DNA from: Amphiura filiformis
Taxonomy: Eukaryota > Echinodermata > Ophiuroidea > Amphilepidida > Amphiuridae
Length of the DNA stretch: 64,000 bases
Direction of reading: 5' to 3'
Assembly (NCBI RefSeq): GCF_039555335.1
Contig: NC_092635.1
Span: 47,760,052-47,824,051, forward strand
Under the pieces are notes generated by a model, which was not told the origin of the DNA, ran no database searches, and saw only the letters and a program-made list of their open reading frames with translations. The first letter of the stretch is position 1. Each line of letters starts with the position of its first letter. Below are positions 11,046 through 22,499 of this stretch, in pieces. The position numbers and the translations under genes are program-made.

Positions 11046-11529
11046 GGAAAGGTTTGTACTTCTCATCAAACATAGTTATACTAATGTCACTGAACTCTCA
11101 GAGCAGCAATGAAGAGTTCCAACATAATTGTCAAATTGTGCCAACTATATATTTATTTGATTGTAGGTTCCTTTTTGAAAATTTCATTTGGGGCTAGGCG
11201 AATTTATGTATGGTGTAGGGTGGTGTATAAAGTTGCAACCAAAGTTGGACCATAACTCCACGCAAAGATAAAAGGTCATTTGAGGTCTACTATTTACTAT
11301 GGTGTTCACTACCCATATCTTTGGACGACCTATTGGGACCGCCATCTTTCTTTACTTCTTTTACAAAAAGAACATGACGTATTTGCGTAAGCCGGCGGTG
11401 GTCGCACAAGCTGACGAGACCCGTGGTTCGAGAAAGGCATTGTATACATATAGTCAATAAGATGTAGGACTAAAATTATTATTGTACGAAAACCGGAGGC
11501 TCGTACTAAACGCCGTTTTTTAATGATGA

Positions 11530-11816
11530 AATCTCGATTTTATGTTTTGTATGAAATTCTGGGTTTTGTACGATACGAAATCAATGGATTTTTAATTGAA
11601 AACCCTGTTGTTTCACAACAACGTGTGTTCTGTGAATTATTGAGTAAAACTAAATGAATTTTAGGTTTACAAATATTTTTGACACAATTTCATTTTACAT
11701 TGCCAAGACAAAACCAAGACACGAAGTTACGGCTCCGATAAAAATAACTTAGCAAAACCCTGGGTTTTATGATAAAGGGTTTTCTAAGTGAAGACCCCGT
11801 TGTTTCACCGGTGGTT
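11530..11816 (-). other. 3' flank of POMK-like copy 2, with a single ancestral 45-bp satellite unit
   Basis: The stretch 11537-11572 reads GTTTTGTATGAAATTCTGGG then TTTTGTACGATACGAAAT, closely matching the unit of the 45-bp satellite beside copy 3. The remainder parallels the 3' flank of copies 1 and 3. The part 11046-11529 holds nothing recognisable. Confidence 0.5.
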
Positions 11817-12581
11817 TTACACATTATTGGACAAAATTGCATCCAATCTTTGTTGTACATCCAAGTATCCTTTTAGAACTTCAGCTGCAGTAGGTCTGAG
11901 TTTTGGATCCATACTACGACACTTTTGGTGAAGTGTGGACAACATGAACATGACTTGCTTTCCATAGACCCCCTCTCCCATCAAATATTCCACTACAGCT
12001 GGAATCTTCCAGATGTCCGACTTCTCGTCATGACCTGTATTCTGTATATATTTATGTCTATTACGTATTTTCGAGAAGCACAATAATTGTTCGGGAGCAA
12101 CAAAGTTTCTAACTTTCTCACCATAACATCCACAATCCGTTGAAATATTCTTGGACGAATCGACCCAAGGAAGCTTATCTAGATCATTAACAATAACATG
12201 TAGATCAGATGTCACCAAAAATTGTGCAAGTGTGTTAGTTAGGCTACCGCTATCGCACATTACACGAGTACCAGTTGGATTAGAATGAAGACAATTTATT
12301 AGTTTAACATAATCAAGAGAAATTCTGAATCTGGTAACCACATTGTCTTTATTTTGTTCCTTTAAGATTCTGTTGATGTTGTTTAACGATCCAAATCTGT
12401 GATACTCCGTGACTAAGGCCGGAATTGCTGGGCAAAAACCAAGAAATTGAGTCACAAAATGACTTGATTGAAACTGTTGTATATTGTTTGCCTGAGACGA
12501 AAATAAAATTTGTGAATCCCAATCCATATGATTTATGCGCACAAGGCTTACGTTGTAGTCCTTCCATCTGGCAAGATAAAC
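11817..12581 (-). CDS. POMK: POMK-like protein O-mannose kinase, copy 2, exon 3 (kinase domain)
   Basis: Encodes 254 residues and starts in phase 0 after CAG (12582-12584) with VYLARWKDYNV. Motifs match copy 1: VTQFLGFCPAIPALVTEYHRFGSL is represented by TEYHRFGSL, then GTRVMCDSG with the catalytic Asp (about residue 245 of 389), VNDLD (268-270), APEQ and SDIWKIP. No stop or frameshift interrupts it. It is close to copy 1 in sequence but differs in the activation region (DKLPWVDSSKNISTDCG), where diversification is highest. The enzymatic role is inferred from family membership: a lumenal O-mannose 6-kinase in the dystroglycan glycosylation pathway. Acquisition of another glycan target by one paralogue cannot be judged here. 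Confidence 0.9.
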   Translation of the reverse strand, partial: VYLARWKDYNVSLVRINHMDWDSQILFSSQANNIQQFQSSHFVTQFLGFCPAIPALVTEYHRFGSLNNINRILKEQNKDNVVTRFRISLDYVKLINCLHSNPTGTRVMCDSGSLTNTLAQFLVTSDLHVIVNDLDKLPWVDSSKNISTDCGCYGEKVRNFVAPEQLLCFSKIRNRHKYIQNTGHDEKSDIWKIPAVVEYLMGEGVYGKQVMFMLSTLHQKCRSMDPKLRPTAAEVLKGYLDVQQRLDAILSNNV

Positions 12582-13117
12582 CTGGTCATAAAATAAAGAA
12601 AAATATTATTTTCAATAAAATATAATTAAATGAATACATTATTGTAGGCATTGCTAAAAACGAAGAATGAGGAACTCGTGTTTTTTTTTATTTGGAAAAG
12701 TCTTCGTTCTATGTTCTTCGTTTTAACCAAACCCCATTCTAATGGACAATTCACTATGCACGTATGCAGTGTTCACCAGAGAAGATATGTTACACATCCC
12801 ACAATTTCTTCCATTTTAGTATTTTGTACTGATTTGTTATCTAGAGCAACATGGGTCGATAGTGACAAACTGTACCCCAATGAACAGAGCACATCCAGTT
12901 CTTGCAGAATATGTTATTTCTTGACTATCGCCCCATGTTCAGCCAGTCTATTCTCAATATGAAAACAAAAGGGAACCTGTACAAAGTAATAGAAGTGTCA
13001 TTTGATGTAAGGAGGTGATGCATCAGGCTATAAAGGATTCTTGGAAGGGGAAAGATATCGTCTATGTTCACTATGATTCAGGTAGATGTGACTTACCGAT
13101 TCAGGTAGATGTAGCAT

Positions 13118-13480
13118 TTAAAGACCCATTCAGTGATCCCAAATTACAAATTGCTTAAAAGTGAAGGACAAGTCATCCAAATTGTCATGTGGTATTTTTG
13201 AAATGAAACATTTGGCCCAAAAAAACCCAAAACAACAAACGAAGAAAACAGCAGTATTGACGAAGTTGAAGCCCCATTGAAATACAAATTGCTAATTTAT
13301 ATACTATCCGTATATAAATCGCAGATTTATGTAAATGCTTTATTTTGTCTTAAAAACAAGGCTTTCAGCTGAACCCCTAGCAGACTACGTTAGCACATCT
13401 ACAATGACCTTTGGCAATAACAAAGGTACCAAAATCTGAGTTTTGATGATTTTTACGATCGTCCGGATGAGCCTATAAAT
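13118..13480. mobile_element. MITE family C, copy in POMK-2 intron
   Basis: Starts TTAA then AGACCCATTCAGTGATC; the interior matches 50700-51052 and 52400-52770 in the same orientation and 34650-34990 in reverse. The well-preserved copy at 51030-51052 ends in the complementary ATCACTGAATGGGCCTTTAA, showing terminal inverted repeats. The right end here is eroded. Non-coding. Confidence 0.7.
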
Positions 13481-13504
13481 CAGAAACATCACCGTATGCT
13501 AATT

Positions 13505-13563
13505 AAGGTCAGGGGTTAGGGGTTAGAGGTTAGGGTCAGGGTTAGGGCTTAGATTTAGAGGTT
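13505..13563 (+). repeat. short degenerate TTAGGG-like run
   Basis: Reads GGGGTTAGGGGTTAGAGGTT and then AGGGTCAGGGTTAGGGC. TTAGGG is the usual telomere repeat in deuterostomes, but this run is short and irregular, so chance or simple-repeat origin is equally possible. Confidence 0.3.
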
Positions 13564-14073
13564 ATTTGTCTTAAATGCCACATTTACCATGATTCAGATT
13601 TTAATCATTGTTCTCTGACAAAAATAAATTTGGAAGTGGATTTGTGGACTTGTCCAATACAAGCCAAAGCGGAAAAACCTGGTTTCTCGTTCGAAAAACA
13701 TGGTTTCTTGATCGAAAATCCCGATCGAGAACCTAGATTATCGACTGAAATTCCAAGTTGCTTGATCAATCAGGTTTCACTTCTCGTTTCTCGATCAAAA
13801 ATCCGGAAATCTCGATCGAGAATTTGGGAATCGTGGCGAGAAACCAGGTTATTCTATCGGAAGATCGAGAAAACATCACACCAGAGCAAAGAAAAGCTTC
13901 CCGTATCACAACAAACCCACTGTTTAAACCTAAAAATAAAAGACAGATCAATATTAATGCAAATAAAGGCAAACACACACACACCACACACACACACCAC
14001 CAAAAAAAAGATTTAAAAAAAAATTGAATTTTACTTTTACTGTCTATGAAAATTATGAAAAGCATCAACTTAC

Positions 14074-14235
14074 TTTCTTGATTCCTCCCGAACCGATTCT
14101 TTTAATTGGAGTGAAGTTGTATTGAATATCCTTACAGGTTAACCAACGATGACAAACGCCATCATTATTGAGTTGAAAATATCCCTTTCTACAATGCCTG
14201 TCAGTGTCATTCAATTGGTGTGTAGTCCCGTGCTC
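14074..14235 (-). CDS. POMK: POMK-like copy 2, exon 2
   Basis: 162 bases, phase 0 at both ends, acceptor TTTAG before GAG at 14235 and donor GTAAGT below 14074. Encodes 54 residues with HCRKGYFQLNNDGVCHRW and the loop RIGSGGIKK. The conserved cysteines and the sequon in NDTD are retained. The glycine-rich loop reads GSGG rather than GEGT as in copy 1. Confidence 0.85.
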
Positions 14236-15929
14236 CTAAACAGAACAAATATGATCATTTCTAGTCAAAGAAAACAGACGAAGAGCTTATCAAAGGAAGT
14301 TGGTTTATTTTCAAGATTTGTTGATGAGAAGAAGAAACCAATGGACAAGTACAAACGTTATATCTAACACTACTGAGCTCAATGTTGCTTGATGTGATCA
14401 TTTATTAATTTTTCTAACAAAACATAATATATAATGCCCAATTGTAGACCCGAATAATATCTACAGTTATCACACTAATCATGCTAATGAACTGCATATA
14501 CACATATGTAATTGTAGCAATTTTTAACATAGATTTTCGTTTCTTTATCAAATTATACATCATTTTCTGCTTTTGTGGTAATTTTTATTCTATAAACTGA
14601 AAATTTGTGTGAAAATTGAGGGCGTTATTTACATATAGTTTAAATTAAAATTAGCCAAATAACATGAGGTTATATCTTACATTTCATGATAAAAAAGGTT
14701 TTTTTGAAAACTACCTTGTCATTTGCTAGTATTTCTGCTGATGTTCTAATACAATTATACAGGTGTCTACAAAGATGCAAACACGATTTAAGATAAATAG
14801 CGCCATCATTGTTCAACTTTTCTTTAAAATGACTCAGTTTTACATGCTCTCCCAATAACGCTACCGAACTGCAAACCTAAGCTTGGGAAACAATATATCG
14901 ATGATAATGTGAAAGCCCTTCACAAGTCGCATTATCCTATTTTGTTTTATAAAGATAAGGCTAAAACGATTGCCTCAAAACTATTTCTTTATATTTTAAA
15001 CCGTTCTTTGCTCATAACTTTTGATGTCACAGGTACAAAATGAAAACGGTTTAAAAAGAGTTCTAAATTTCAATGTTTATTGTCATATTAGAAGTAGTCA
15101 GCAAAGTTGCAGTTACGCCAATCACAAATCATCATAAATCGTGTTAACGAAATCGACGACACAAATTCTATCAATGTTGCCTTTGAGGAAGAAACAGGCG
15201 TAAAAATACATTCCTTGTAATTCAACTTCACATCTGATTTACCACTGCATGGGCGTGATAAAAAGTTCGTATGGGCAAAAATAAGCACAAAATCATCAGA
15301 GAGAACAAAGACAAGTAAGCATCAAAGAAAATCTTAATAGTATTTACGCTATCCTGTATGGAAACCCAAACACACACCAAAATGAACGCAACAGATCTGC
15401 AGGCTTTGTCGTCATCCTGTTTGGGGAAAGTGTCTCTGAACGCGATGCTAGAACTTAAGAATACATGCCTCCAAGAAATATACTGAATCACCCCAAACAT
15501 GGCAAAGGCAAACGATATCATTTATCAGAACGGACGTTATATAATTCAACATCATGAGAGAATTGTTTGTCTTAGAAGAAAGTTTGGTAAGCGGATGGAA
15601 AAACACCGGGCGGAACCAGGGGCCACCGTCAAATTTAGACGTCCAAATCAACGGTACGCTCAACATAGACCAAGATAGACCGGGAGGCGCTAGGGTTGTA
15701 GGCAAGTATGCAGATATAGATATAAACGTCTTCTGTGAACACTTAATTACATTGCTCTGTTGACATGGGGTGGTCTTCAGTGAATGTCTCTTTTCAGGGC
15801 CACCAAAATTTTAACATTAGCAGATTGGTGATGTTTCTTCCTAGAGATGCTTGACATAAAAACGAAAGGAAAAAAAGCATTTGAATGTAAGAATCATCTA
15901 CATACCGAATCCAGAATATTCTTTCTTAC
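14236..15929 (-). other. intron 1 of POMK-like copy 2
   Basis: 1694 bases. Mostly AT-rich. The part at about 15340-15760 has more balanced composition and overlapping open frames on both strands, none recognisable. No terminal repeats were defined, so the insertions that enlarged this intron (442 bases in copy 1) remain unnamed. Confidence 0.6.
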
Positions 15930-16172
15930 CTGAATCAAATTATAGTTGGTTACTCTGACCGCCAGTTGTCCATCTCGACGACGCATGGGAACGCGTGCAT
16001 CATTTACCGGTGAATCGTTCACCACACCAAATATTCCCCCCGGGGAAAATGTTCCCCTCATCGGCCGTGGAACATGATTATTGGAAGGTATTTGTTGTCG
16101 AAATACAAATAAGCCAATAGCAGTGAATACTGATGCAATCAAGATGAAATATAACACGGATTTGGCGGCCAT
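15930..16172 (-). CDS. POMK: POMK-like copy 2, exon 1 (signal anchor)
   Basis: Encodes 81 residues beginning MAAKSVLYFILIASVFTAIG, a type II signal anchor, and ending NYNLIQ before donor GTAAGA. Fifteen bases upstream the ATG used as first Met in copies 1 and 3 is followed directly by TGA, so translation must start at 16170-16172; this fixes the likely start in the whole family. The acceptor-like TTTACCCACAG is conserved upstream. A truncated LINE begins only about 130 bases further upstream, in the putative promoter-proximal region. Confidence 0.82.
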
Positions 16173-16305
16173 TTTGAATAATCACATCTGTGGGTAAATA
16201 ACATGAAATGAAATTACAGTGGAATGTCAAGTCAATGACTTTTAGTTTTCTGGGAAAATCATGCAAATTCCGGACCACGAACCAGCTCTGTATTTTAATG
16301 GCTAT

Positions 16306-17391
16306 TCTGTACATGTACACCATCCCAATTGGAAGAATCATACGCGAACACCGCCTTTCTTACCATCTTTATGCAGATGACGTGCAACTGTATACCAACT
16401 TTGACCCGGCATGTCAGTCGTCCATTGATCGTGCACTCTCCTCTCTAACATCATGCATTGGTGACATTCAATCATGGATGACGTGCAATATGCTTCAACT
16501 CAATCGTGAGAAGACTGAATTCTTCATCGCCGCTTCATCTCATGTTAAGAACCAGATGCCTGTTGTCACACTCCAAATTGGAAGTGAGGCCATTGAACCA
16601 TCGGAAACAGTCCGAAATCTTGGAGTTATCTTCGATAACTGCATGACCATGCGTAACCAAATTTCTTCACTCACACGCAGTGTTTCATTCCACCTTCGCA
16701 ATATCTCTCGCATTAGACGATTCTTGGACTTTGATACCAGTAATGACATTATCCGCTCACTTATCTTATCCAGGCTTGATTATGGCAATGTTCTTCTCAT
16801 GGGTGCCAACACTACTGATATCGCTCGCCTTCAGACCCCGGCTTCAGACCCTCCAAAACTGGGCTGCAAAAATCATCTTTTGTGCGAAGAAAAGGGACCA
16901 TGTATCGCCGCTTTTACATCAGCTCCACTGGTTGTCTGTAGAGGATAGAATAACATTCAAAGCCACGCTGTATGTTTTTAAATGCCTTGCCGGCATTGGA
17001 CCAGAATACCTGTCATCATGTCTGGAACTTAAGAACCCTCGCGAGGGCCTGAGATTCGCCTCAGATCGCACACGGTTGAATGTGCCGATCATACGCAGTT
17101 GGACTTTTAAATCCGCTGCCGACAAGTCATTTACCTACAATGCATCTCTGATCTGGAACAATTTACCGTCATCTGTGCGAAGTGCTCAAACAGTCTCTGC
17201 CTTTAAAAAAGGCCTCAAAACCCACCTGTTTCCGCAAACATAATTTTGCTTGCTTAATTTTTCTTTTGTTTTTCAATTGTTTCTTGTATATATTTTGCAT
17301 ATATTTTGGTATTTCACGCTGTGATCTTTTGAAATGGCGTGTAACAAAAGCTCTCATGTATGTATGTATGTATGTATGTATGTATGTTATG
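16306..17391 (+). mobile_element. 5'-truncated LINE (CR1/L2-like), RT C-terminus, frameshifted
   Basis: The first frame (about 16306-16850) encodes TIPIGRIIREHRLSYHLYADD, i.e. the YADD box of reverse transcriptase, followed by the typical LNREKTEFF and VRNLGVIFD motifs. The second frame (about 16830-17243) continues with RLQTLQNWAAKIIF, PLLHQLHWL, SLIWNNLPSSVR and FKKGLKTHLF, the conserved CR1/L2 C-terminal module. The break coincides with an imperfect short duplication of CTTCAGACCC at 16831-16855. The 3' end is an (ATGT)n microsatellite at 17355-17388, a usual LINE tail of this group. Inactive: no endonuclease, no complete RT. Confidence 0.88.
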
Positions 17392-17990
17392 GCGCTATTT
17401 TCTTTCGATTCATCAATTATTTAAATATATCTTTCTGTCATCGAGCACGCCTGATTACGTCTCCTGGTAGTCTTCGCCTTGCTTTTTAGTGAGAAACATC
17501 GCAAGCGTACTGGAAATTGTAATTTATTTTGTGACAATTTGTCCATATCTGAGATGCGGAATCAAAGATTACAGTGAAGATATTATATATCTTGTTAGCT
17601 GTCTATTTCGTGTGTTTAGCGAGTCATTCTCTGGAAACTTTGAGATCCATGGGCCGGCTATTTCGGTATGATTTTATTTATCAAATAACTTGCCGACGGA
17701 ACTCGTAAGTTTCATTTACAACATGTAGTACAGGGTCATCCGAGGTCAATCGCCGGGGAAGTTGTTTGATGGTCCGATTCCAACCATGTGACAGATTAAC
17801 TCTAACGTCCACAGTTGTGGCTCGTACCCACATTAGTTCTGTGACTCCCCGTTCAAACCAACAATGTCGATCAATGTCAAAACTGTTACCACTGCCCTTG
17901 CTTATAGACAGCTGAATTGTTGCCACTTGAACTCGCTGAGAGTGTACACAGTGTTATATATGGCAAGGATTGCTTCAAACTAAAAGACTT
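17392..17990. other. unassigned spacer
   Basis: No recognisable gene or repeat; a few short open frames without homology. Confidence 0.4.
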
Positions 17991-18345
17991 GTTCTGAGTG
18001 ACTTAAAGACTAGTTCATATCAGCTCAAAATTGGTCAAGTCTCTGCACCTCAGCGTTGTCTTGTCTTCAAACCTCGAGTGGGGTCCCCATGATGGCACTA
18101 TCACTAGTAAGGCCCAACGTTCGCTTGGCTTCATCCAAAGAACGGTTGGATCCAATGATCTGGATACCACGATGAAGCTTTTCTTTGCTCTGGTGTGACC
18201 TATCCTGGAGTACTGTTCGGGCTCCTAACAGAGCTTCACAAAATAAATTGAAAGGGGCGCTGACATGGCTGAGAAGGTTCACCAGATGCTGTGTTTCTGA
18301 TGGCAGGCTTTCTTGCAACACAATGCTCCAGACCCTTGAGATTCA
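17990..18345 (+). pseudogene. decayed LINE reverse-transcriptase C-terminal remnant
   Basis: Broken plus-strand frames read NLEWGPHDGTITSKAQRSLG, FIQRTVGS, TTMKLFFALV and PILEYCSGS, the pattern of the post-RT region of non-LTR elements (normally ...KANRTLGFLRR...RPILEYCS). It contains stops and frameshifts and is not flanked by recognisable ends. Confidence 0.6.
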
Positions 18346-18734
18346 CACCATTCTTTCTCGTTTTGATTATCTTTGCATTATGTTTGCTGTTGGGTATCAA
18401 GCTTAATACTCATTTCTTCAGGTCATCCAGCAGTCAGCATAGATTTCCGGCATCTCCATCGCAGCCGGACCGATGCTTTCCATTCCCTCTTTGTCACATT
18501 CCCTAGGTTAATACGATCCACCTTACCAAAATGATGTCTCCAGTGAAATTGTCTTTAGTTTGTTTTCTTTTTCGCGCACATCGTTTTTCGTCAACGGGGT
18601 TGTCGGAGATCCACTTTAAAGTGATTTAGTTCGCTAAGGACCTCGTCAAGGACCCCGTTGACTATAATTTTTGGGTTTTTTTCTGCTCCTGTATGTTTCC
18701 TTCCCTGGATTATTAATAAATCAAATCAATCAAA

Positions 18735-19130
18735 TCAAATCTTTCCCAAAGTTACAATAGATACAATGGAAATTGACGTATCAACATCTGCCAGAAATCT
18801 TGGTGTCGTCTTTGACAAATCATTGGATATGAAGGATCATGTCAGGAACTTTGTCCGCGCAGCATCTTTCGCGATCTACCGCATATACGCATTGGCAAAT
18901 TACAGCGTTACCTCGATCGTCCATCAGTTGAACGTTTCACGCGATTGTGACTTTGAGGCTAGATCCATGTACTGCTCTGTTGTATGGCCTCAACATGCTC
19001 AACGGGAAGGTAATTGTAAAGATACAAAGGGTGCAAAATACAGCTACCTTGTTAGGTGTAAAAAGCAAGAAATGTGAAACCTGCTCTCAGGGACCTTCAC
19101 TGGCTACCCGTGCAACAGCGAACCTGGTAT
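18735..19130 (+). pseudogene. second decayed LINE RT remnant
   Basis: Encodes ARNLGVVFDKSLDMKDHV and RAASFAIYRI, matching the NLGV.FD...M..H module of CR1/L2-like RTs, then degenerates ([18 protein letters not shown] in another frame). An (AATC)-rich run at 18718-18742 precedes it. Confidence 0.7.
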
Positions 19131-19544
19131 AAGGTTGTCTTTGTTGCGGCAGCACCTACAATCAGCTTTGTATCAGTTCAGACGTGTGTGTAGTGATCTC
19201 TCATTTTGCAACTGAATTTGCAGCCTTTGCTGAAAAGAAGAGGACCAAATCAGGTTTGGTGTGGTAGCATATTAAGGTTTAGCATAACTCCTATCCCTTA
19301 TTATTATTATAATTAGAGCGTCTAGAGCAGTTTCAACAACCAGTGAAATTGAGGGTATGTATTTGTACATACATTTTGTATGGCGTACAGACTCTTATAC
19401 ACTGTCCAGGCTCTTACACAAGGCCCCGAGCTCACACTGTCCTCACTTTTACGATCAAAGTATAGCGCATCTCTTAATTTAGTACTCTCGGGTTAAACGG
19501 GCTTTTTCTAATGCAGATGACGTACCAGGCTCACTGAGATTTAC

Positions 19545-19715
19545 AGAGGTCAGTCACCGGGCTATTGTCAATAGCCTTAGTCTGATGTCCCTCGGCCCAT
19601 TATGCGTCTCAAAAATATTAAACAGGTCGGAATATAATGCGTGGCTATTGAAGAACAAGTGGATTCGACCTACCACTATGGCGATTTCTGCCATGAAGAT
19701 ATCGGGGCGATGACA
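19545..19715. repeat. dispersed repeat family R, copy 1
   Basis: Shares GGTCAGTCACCGGGCTATTG and ATTTCTGCCATGAAGATATC with 33828-33990 and, reversed, with 45588-45740. Unclassified; non-coding. Confidence 0.7.
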
Positions 19716-20740
19716 TGGTGATCGGATGAGTCACCATTATGTCAGCATTATAGATGGCAGTAAACAATGATATAATATCAAAACAAAGCCAAACTTGCAT
19801 CAAATGATATGCTATTGAGCGTGGTCTAATTTGGCACAAATTTAGATGATATATTGCTCCATCACTCAATGATTTTGATTTGCAAAATAAAATATGTTTG
19901 CATCTAAATATAGCCTAAGGTAAAGGTAAAGGAGACGATCCTGTATAAACAGTGATCGGAGTGTCCATCTCTCTTTCATTGGCGATTGGGCCAGACATCA
20001 TGCAGTTATTGTTAACTACATGTATGCACACAACACAGGGGCACTCACATAGGTAATTGACCCGTACTAGTAGCGCTGTGCTGTGGGTATAGGAGATGAA
20101 CTAGTTAGCGTCATATATCAAAAAGTATAGAAGCTCTGATTTTAGTACTTGCTCTATGTTTCAATTACTTATTCTTTTCAAAATATCTGAATTTTTAATC
20201 CGGTATAAGCTTTAATAACGGGGGATACATTTGTATGAGAAAGGAAATCTACCATCTTATCCAAACTCCCGTGTTAATCCAAAGCACATTTTGCTTCACC
20301 GGGCCGCCCTGACTTGGTCGCGTTTGGAAGAGGAGTGCCACCAAACCGTAATAGGTACAAATTTAGTACTTTCTGTCAATCAAGTATGGTTTATTTTCTA
20401 CATGTCAATATTTAAATTATTAGCATAGTCCTTATAATAACGATGGAGCGCCTTGATGAGTAAATGATAGCAAACCAGTGAAAAATCCCCAACACTCAGT
20501 CAGTGGAGCTCCACCCGTACATGTCAATAGCGTCATTATCGATTACTTCGATTGGATTAGTCGACCGTAGCGGACAATTCGATCGCTCATTGGATTAATA
20601 TTATCATGTGGTAAGAAATGTGCATTGGACAATCGATTACTATAATGGTTTAGTACTGCATATTTCGGTTTAATCTTCACTAAGCGGGTTTATGGCTGAA
20701 AAGGTCACGGTGAATTTGCCGTGGACAAAAAGTACTATGA
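19716..20740. other. unassigned spacer with repeat fragments
   Basis: Contains a GGTAAAGGTAAAGGAGACG segment at about 19920 that looks repetitive. No gene seen. Confidence 0.35.
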
Positions 20741-20749
20741 CTCCTCCAT

Positions 20750-20970
20750 GTAATGTTGCTATAGGGGGATCGCTACACCTCCTCTATAGCGAGTCTGTTA
20801 CCTTCCCAGCATTTAAGAATGTCGGTACCCGTTTTATACACTTGGGTGGAGAGGAGTAATCGAGATAAAGTGCCTTACTCAAGGGCACAATACGATGGCG
20901 TCGCCGGGGATCGAACCCGCAACCTTCCGATTATGAGTCAGTGCCCGTTCCGCTAGGCCACCGTGCTCCC
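20750..20970 (-). mobile_element. tRNA-Met-derived SINE
   Basis: On the minus strand the 5' part (20970 down to about 20897) is tRNA-like: A box TGGCCTAGCGG, an anticodon-region CTCATAATCGGAAGG resembling elongator tRNA-Met (CAT), and a B box GGTTCGATCCC. It is followed by a non-tRNA body with CCCTTGAGTAAGGCAC, as in many marine-invertebrate SINEs. The tRNA part would act as an internal Pol III promoter. It does not have a proper acceptor stem pairing, so it is a SINE and not a tRNA gene. Confidence 0.8.
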
Positions 20971-20974
20971 AAAT

Positions 20975-21350
20975 ATAGCTTAATAAGACAAAAAAGCAGT
21001 ATTTTGGTAAAGATATTCAAAGGTCCCTTTGCCTACACGCATAAGCTTACCTGTTTCATCACCCGGTCATTGTTCCTTAGCGTGAATTTAGATAATGGTA
21101 TTACCTTGATTGGTATTCAAACTCTTGAGGCATAAATTATAGGCCTATAACGTTTTACGTAAGCAACACATGCCACATGACATATTAAATATAATTTTGT
21201 TGAAATGACATGAACTGAAACGGCAATAAATTTGAAACATGTGTTGCTAATGCATCTAGTAAAATGTTAACTCAGTACCAGTCGCTATAGGCCCACATCT
21301 GAAGAGCGATTAACAACCGGTTATAACCGCGCCTTTATTTATGTTTCGCT
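20975..21350. repeat. dispersed repeat, copy with single satellite unit
   Basis: Contains GTCCCTTTGCCTACACGCAT and AGCTTACCTGTTTCATC (76-bp satellite words, single copy), then TTCCTTAGCGTGAATTTAG and a CGCCTTTATTTATG end, in the same order as 8300-8715. Confidence 0.7.
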
Positions 21351-21380
21351 TTAAAATTGTAAATTATGTCATACAAACGT

Positions 21381-21633
21381 ACACTGTAAAAATATTTTAC
21401 TCAACACTGAGTAAAAAGGTCACAGCTCAACAGTTGAGTAAAAAATTACTCAACATTGAGCTCATATAGGTCACAACTCAACAAATGAGTAAAAAATACT
21501 CAATGTTGAGTAAATTTTTACTCAACTGTTGAGTTGTGACCTAAATGAGCTCAATGTTGAGTAATTTTTTACTCAACTGTTGAGCTGTGACCTTTTTATA
21601 CTCAGTGTTGAGTAAAATATTTTTTACAGTGTA
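21381..21633. mobile_element. palindromic foldback MITE, 250 bp
   Basis: Nearly the whole element is self-complementary: it opens ACACTGTAAAAATATTTTAC and closes GTAAAATATTTTTTACAGTG, with internal repeats of ACTCAACATTGAG. TA flanks both ends. It can fold into one long hairpin. No protein. Confidence 0.85.
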
Positions 21634-22159
21634 CAGGGTGGTAACGTGTTTTGATTCTGTATAACATTTATTATGTCGAATTTGTTTTCTATTGATTGAG
21701 GACCATAGTGCAGTTATGCTGCACAGCAAACATGATTCGACCTTTGCAGTACTTAAACCTAGTTAACAGGAAATTACTCCAGCAAAATCAATCGATAAAG
21801 TCTAGTCCATCCTCCACATTGAATGGTGGACTGCGCTTATGCCCAAATATGGCACTTGCCAATCAATAATCACCCACTTGAAATCCCTTGACTCGCTCCA
21901 CTGACCAAAGTTATGGACAGATATGCGAGTTGTTTTTGCTGTTGTCTGTCATTTACATATAAGGGAGGTACGAACATTTGCAGATGCCCCACCTACTTAG
22001 TTTTTAGCCTACTTGTAATGTATACATTATTCTTGATTGACAGCAAGTACAAAAAATATCCGGTTTAGCTTTAATGCCCTTCGGAAGAGAGCGGTCCACA
22101 AGGGAGTGATAGTCACTAAAAGTTGCATTCGATTTACACATGGAATTTTGCAGGCCATG

Positions 22160-22420
22160 CCGTGCCGTTCCTTACTAAAACACCAAAGTGCGAATACTTC
22201 CAAACAGCTAAATTAGCGAAAAATTTAGGACATGTTACAAAACTATATTTTCTAGAATTTCAATGAGTACAAAAATATTGGCCGGTTATTTTTCACACAG
22301 TGACGTTAACTAGGCAATGCCATATACCTCTAACATACACTGTTTGTAGAGGTCACACGTCAATGGTGAGAGCACTGTGCATTGTGTATAGGAAAATGAA
22401 CAGTAACTGCAGTATGCTTT
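22160..22420. repeat. dispersed repeat, inverted copy of 3735-3990
   Basis: Reverse-complement match to 3735-3990 across most of the length. Unclassified. Confidence 0.65.
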
Positions 22421-22499
22421 TCGACTGAAGTGAATAAATATTGCGAAAAATATGACTTTTTGAAAACTATAACAATAACACTTGCAGTGAGTTTCAGGC

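Larger units (their letters stand above)
12582..14073 (-). other. intron 2 of POMK-like copy 2
   Basis: 1492 bases with GT-AG ends, enlarged relative to copies 1 and 3 (545 and 679 bases) by insertions. It contains a MITE at 13122-13480 and the ancestral TCGATCGA-type array at 13665-13880. An extra segment at about 12735-13110 has the weak inverted words ACATGGGTCGATAGT and ACTATCGCCCCATGT. Confidence 0.65.

Noticed and set aside
13505..13563. Interstitial telomere
   Set aside because: Too short and irregular.
15228..15763. Open frames in intron 1 of POMK copy 2
   Set aside because: Overlapping frames on both strands without recognisable homology or splice context; possibly a decayed insertion.
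20897..20970. Functional tRNA-Met gene
   Set aside because: Acceptor stem does not pair and the sequence continues into a typical SINE body.
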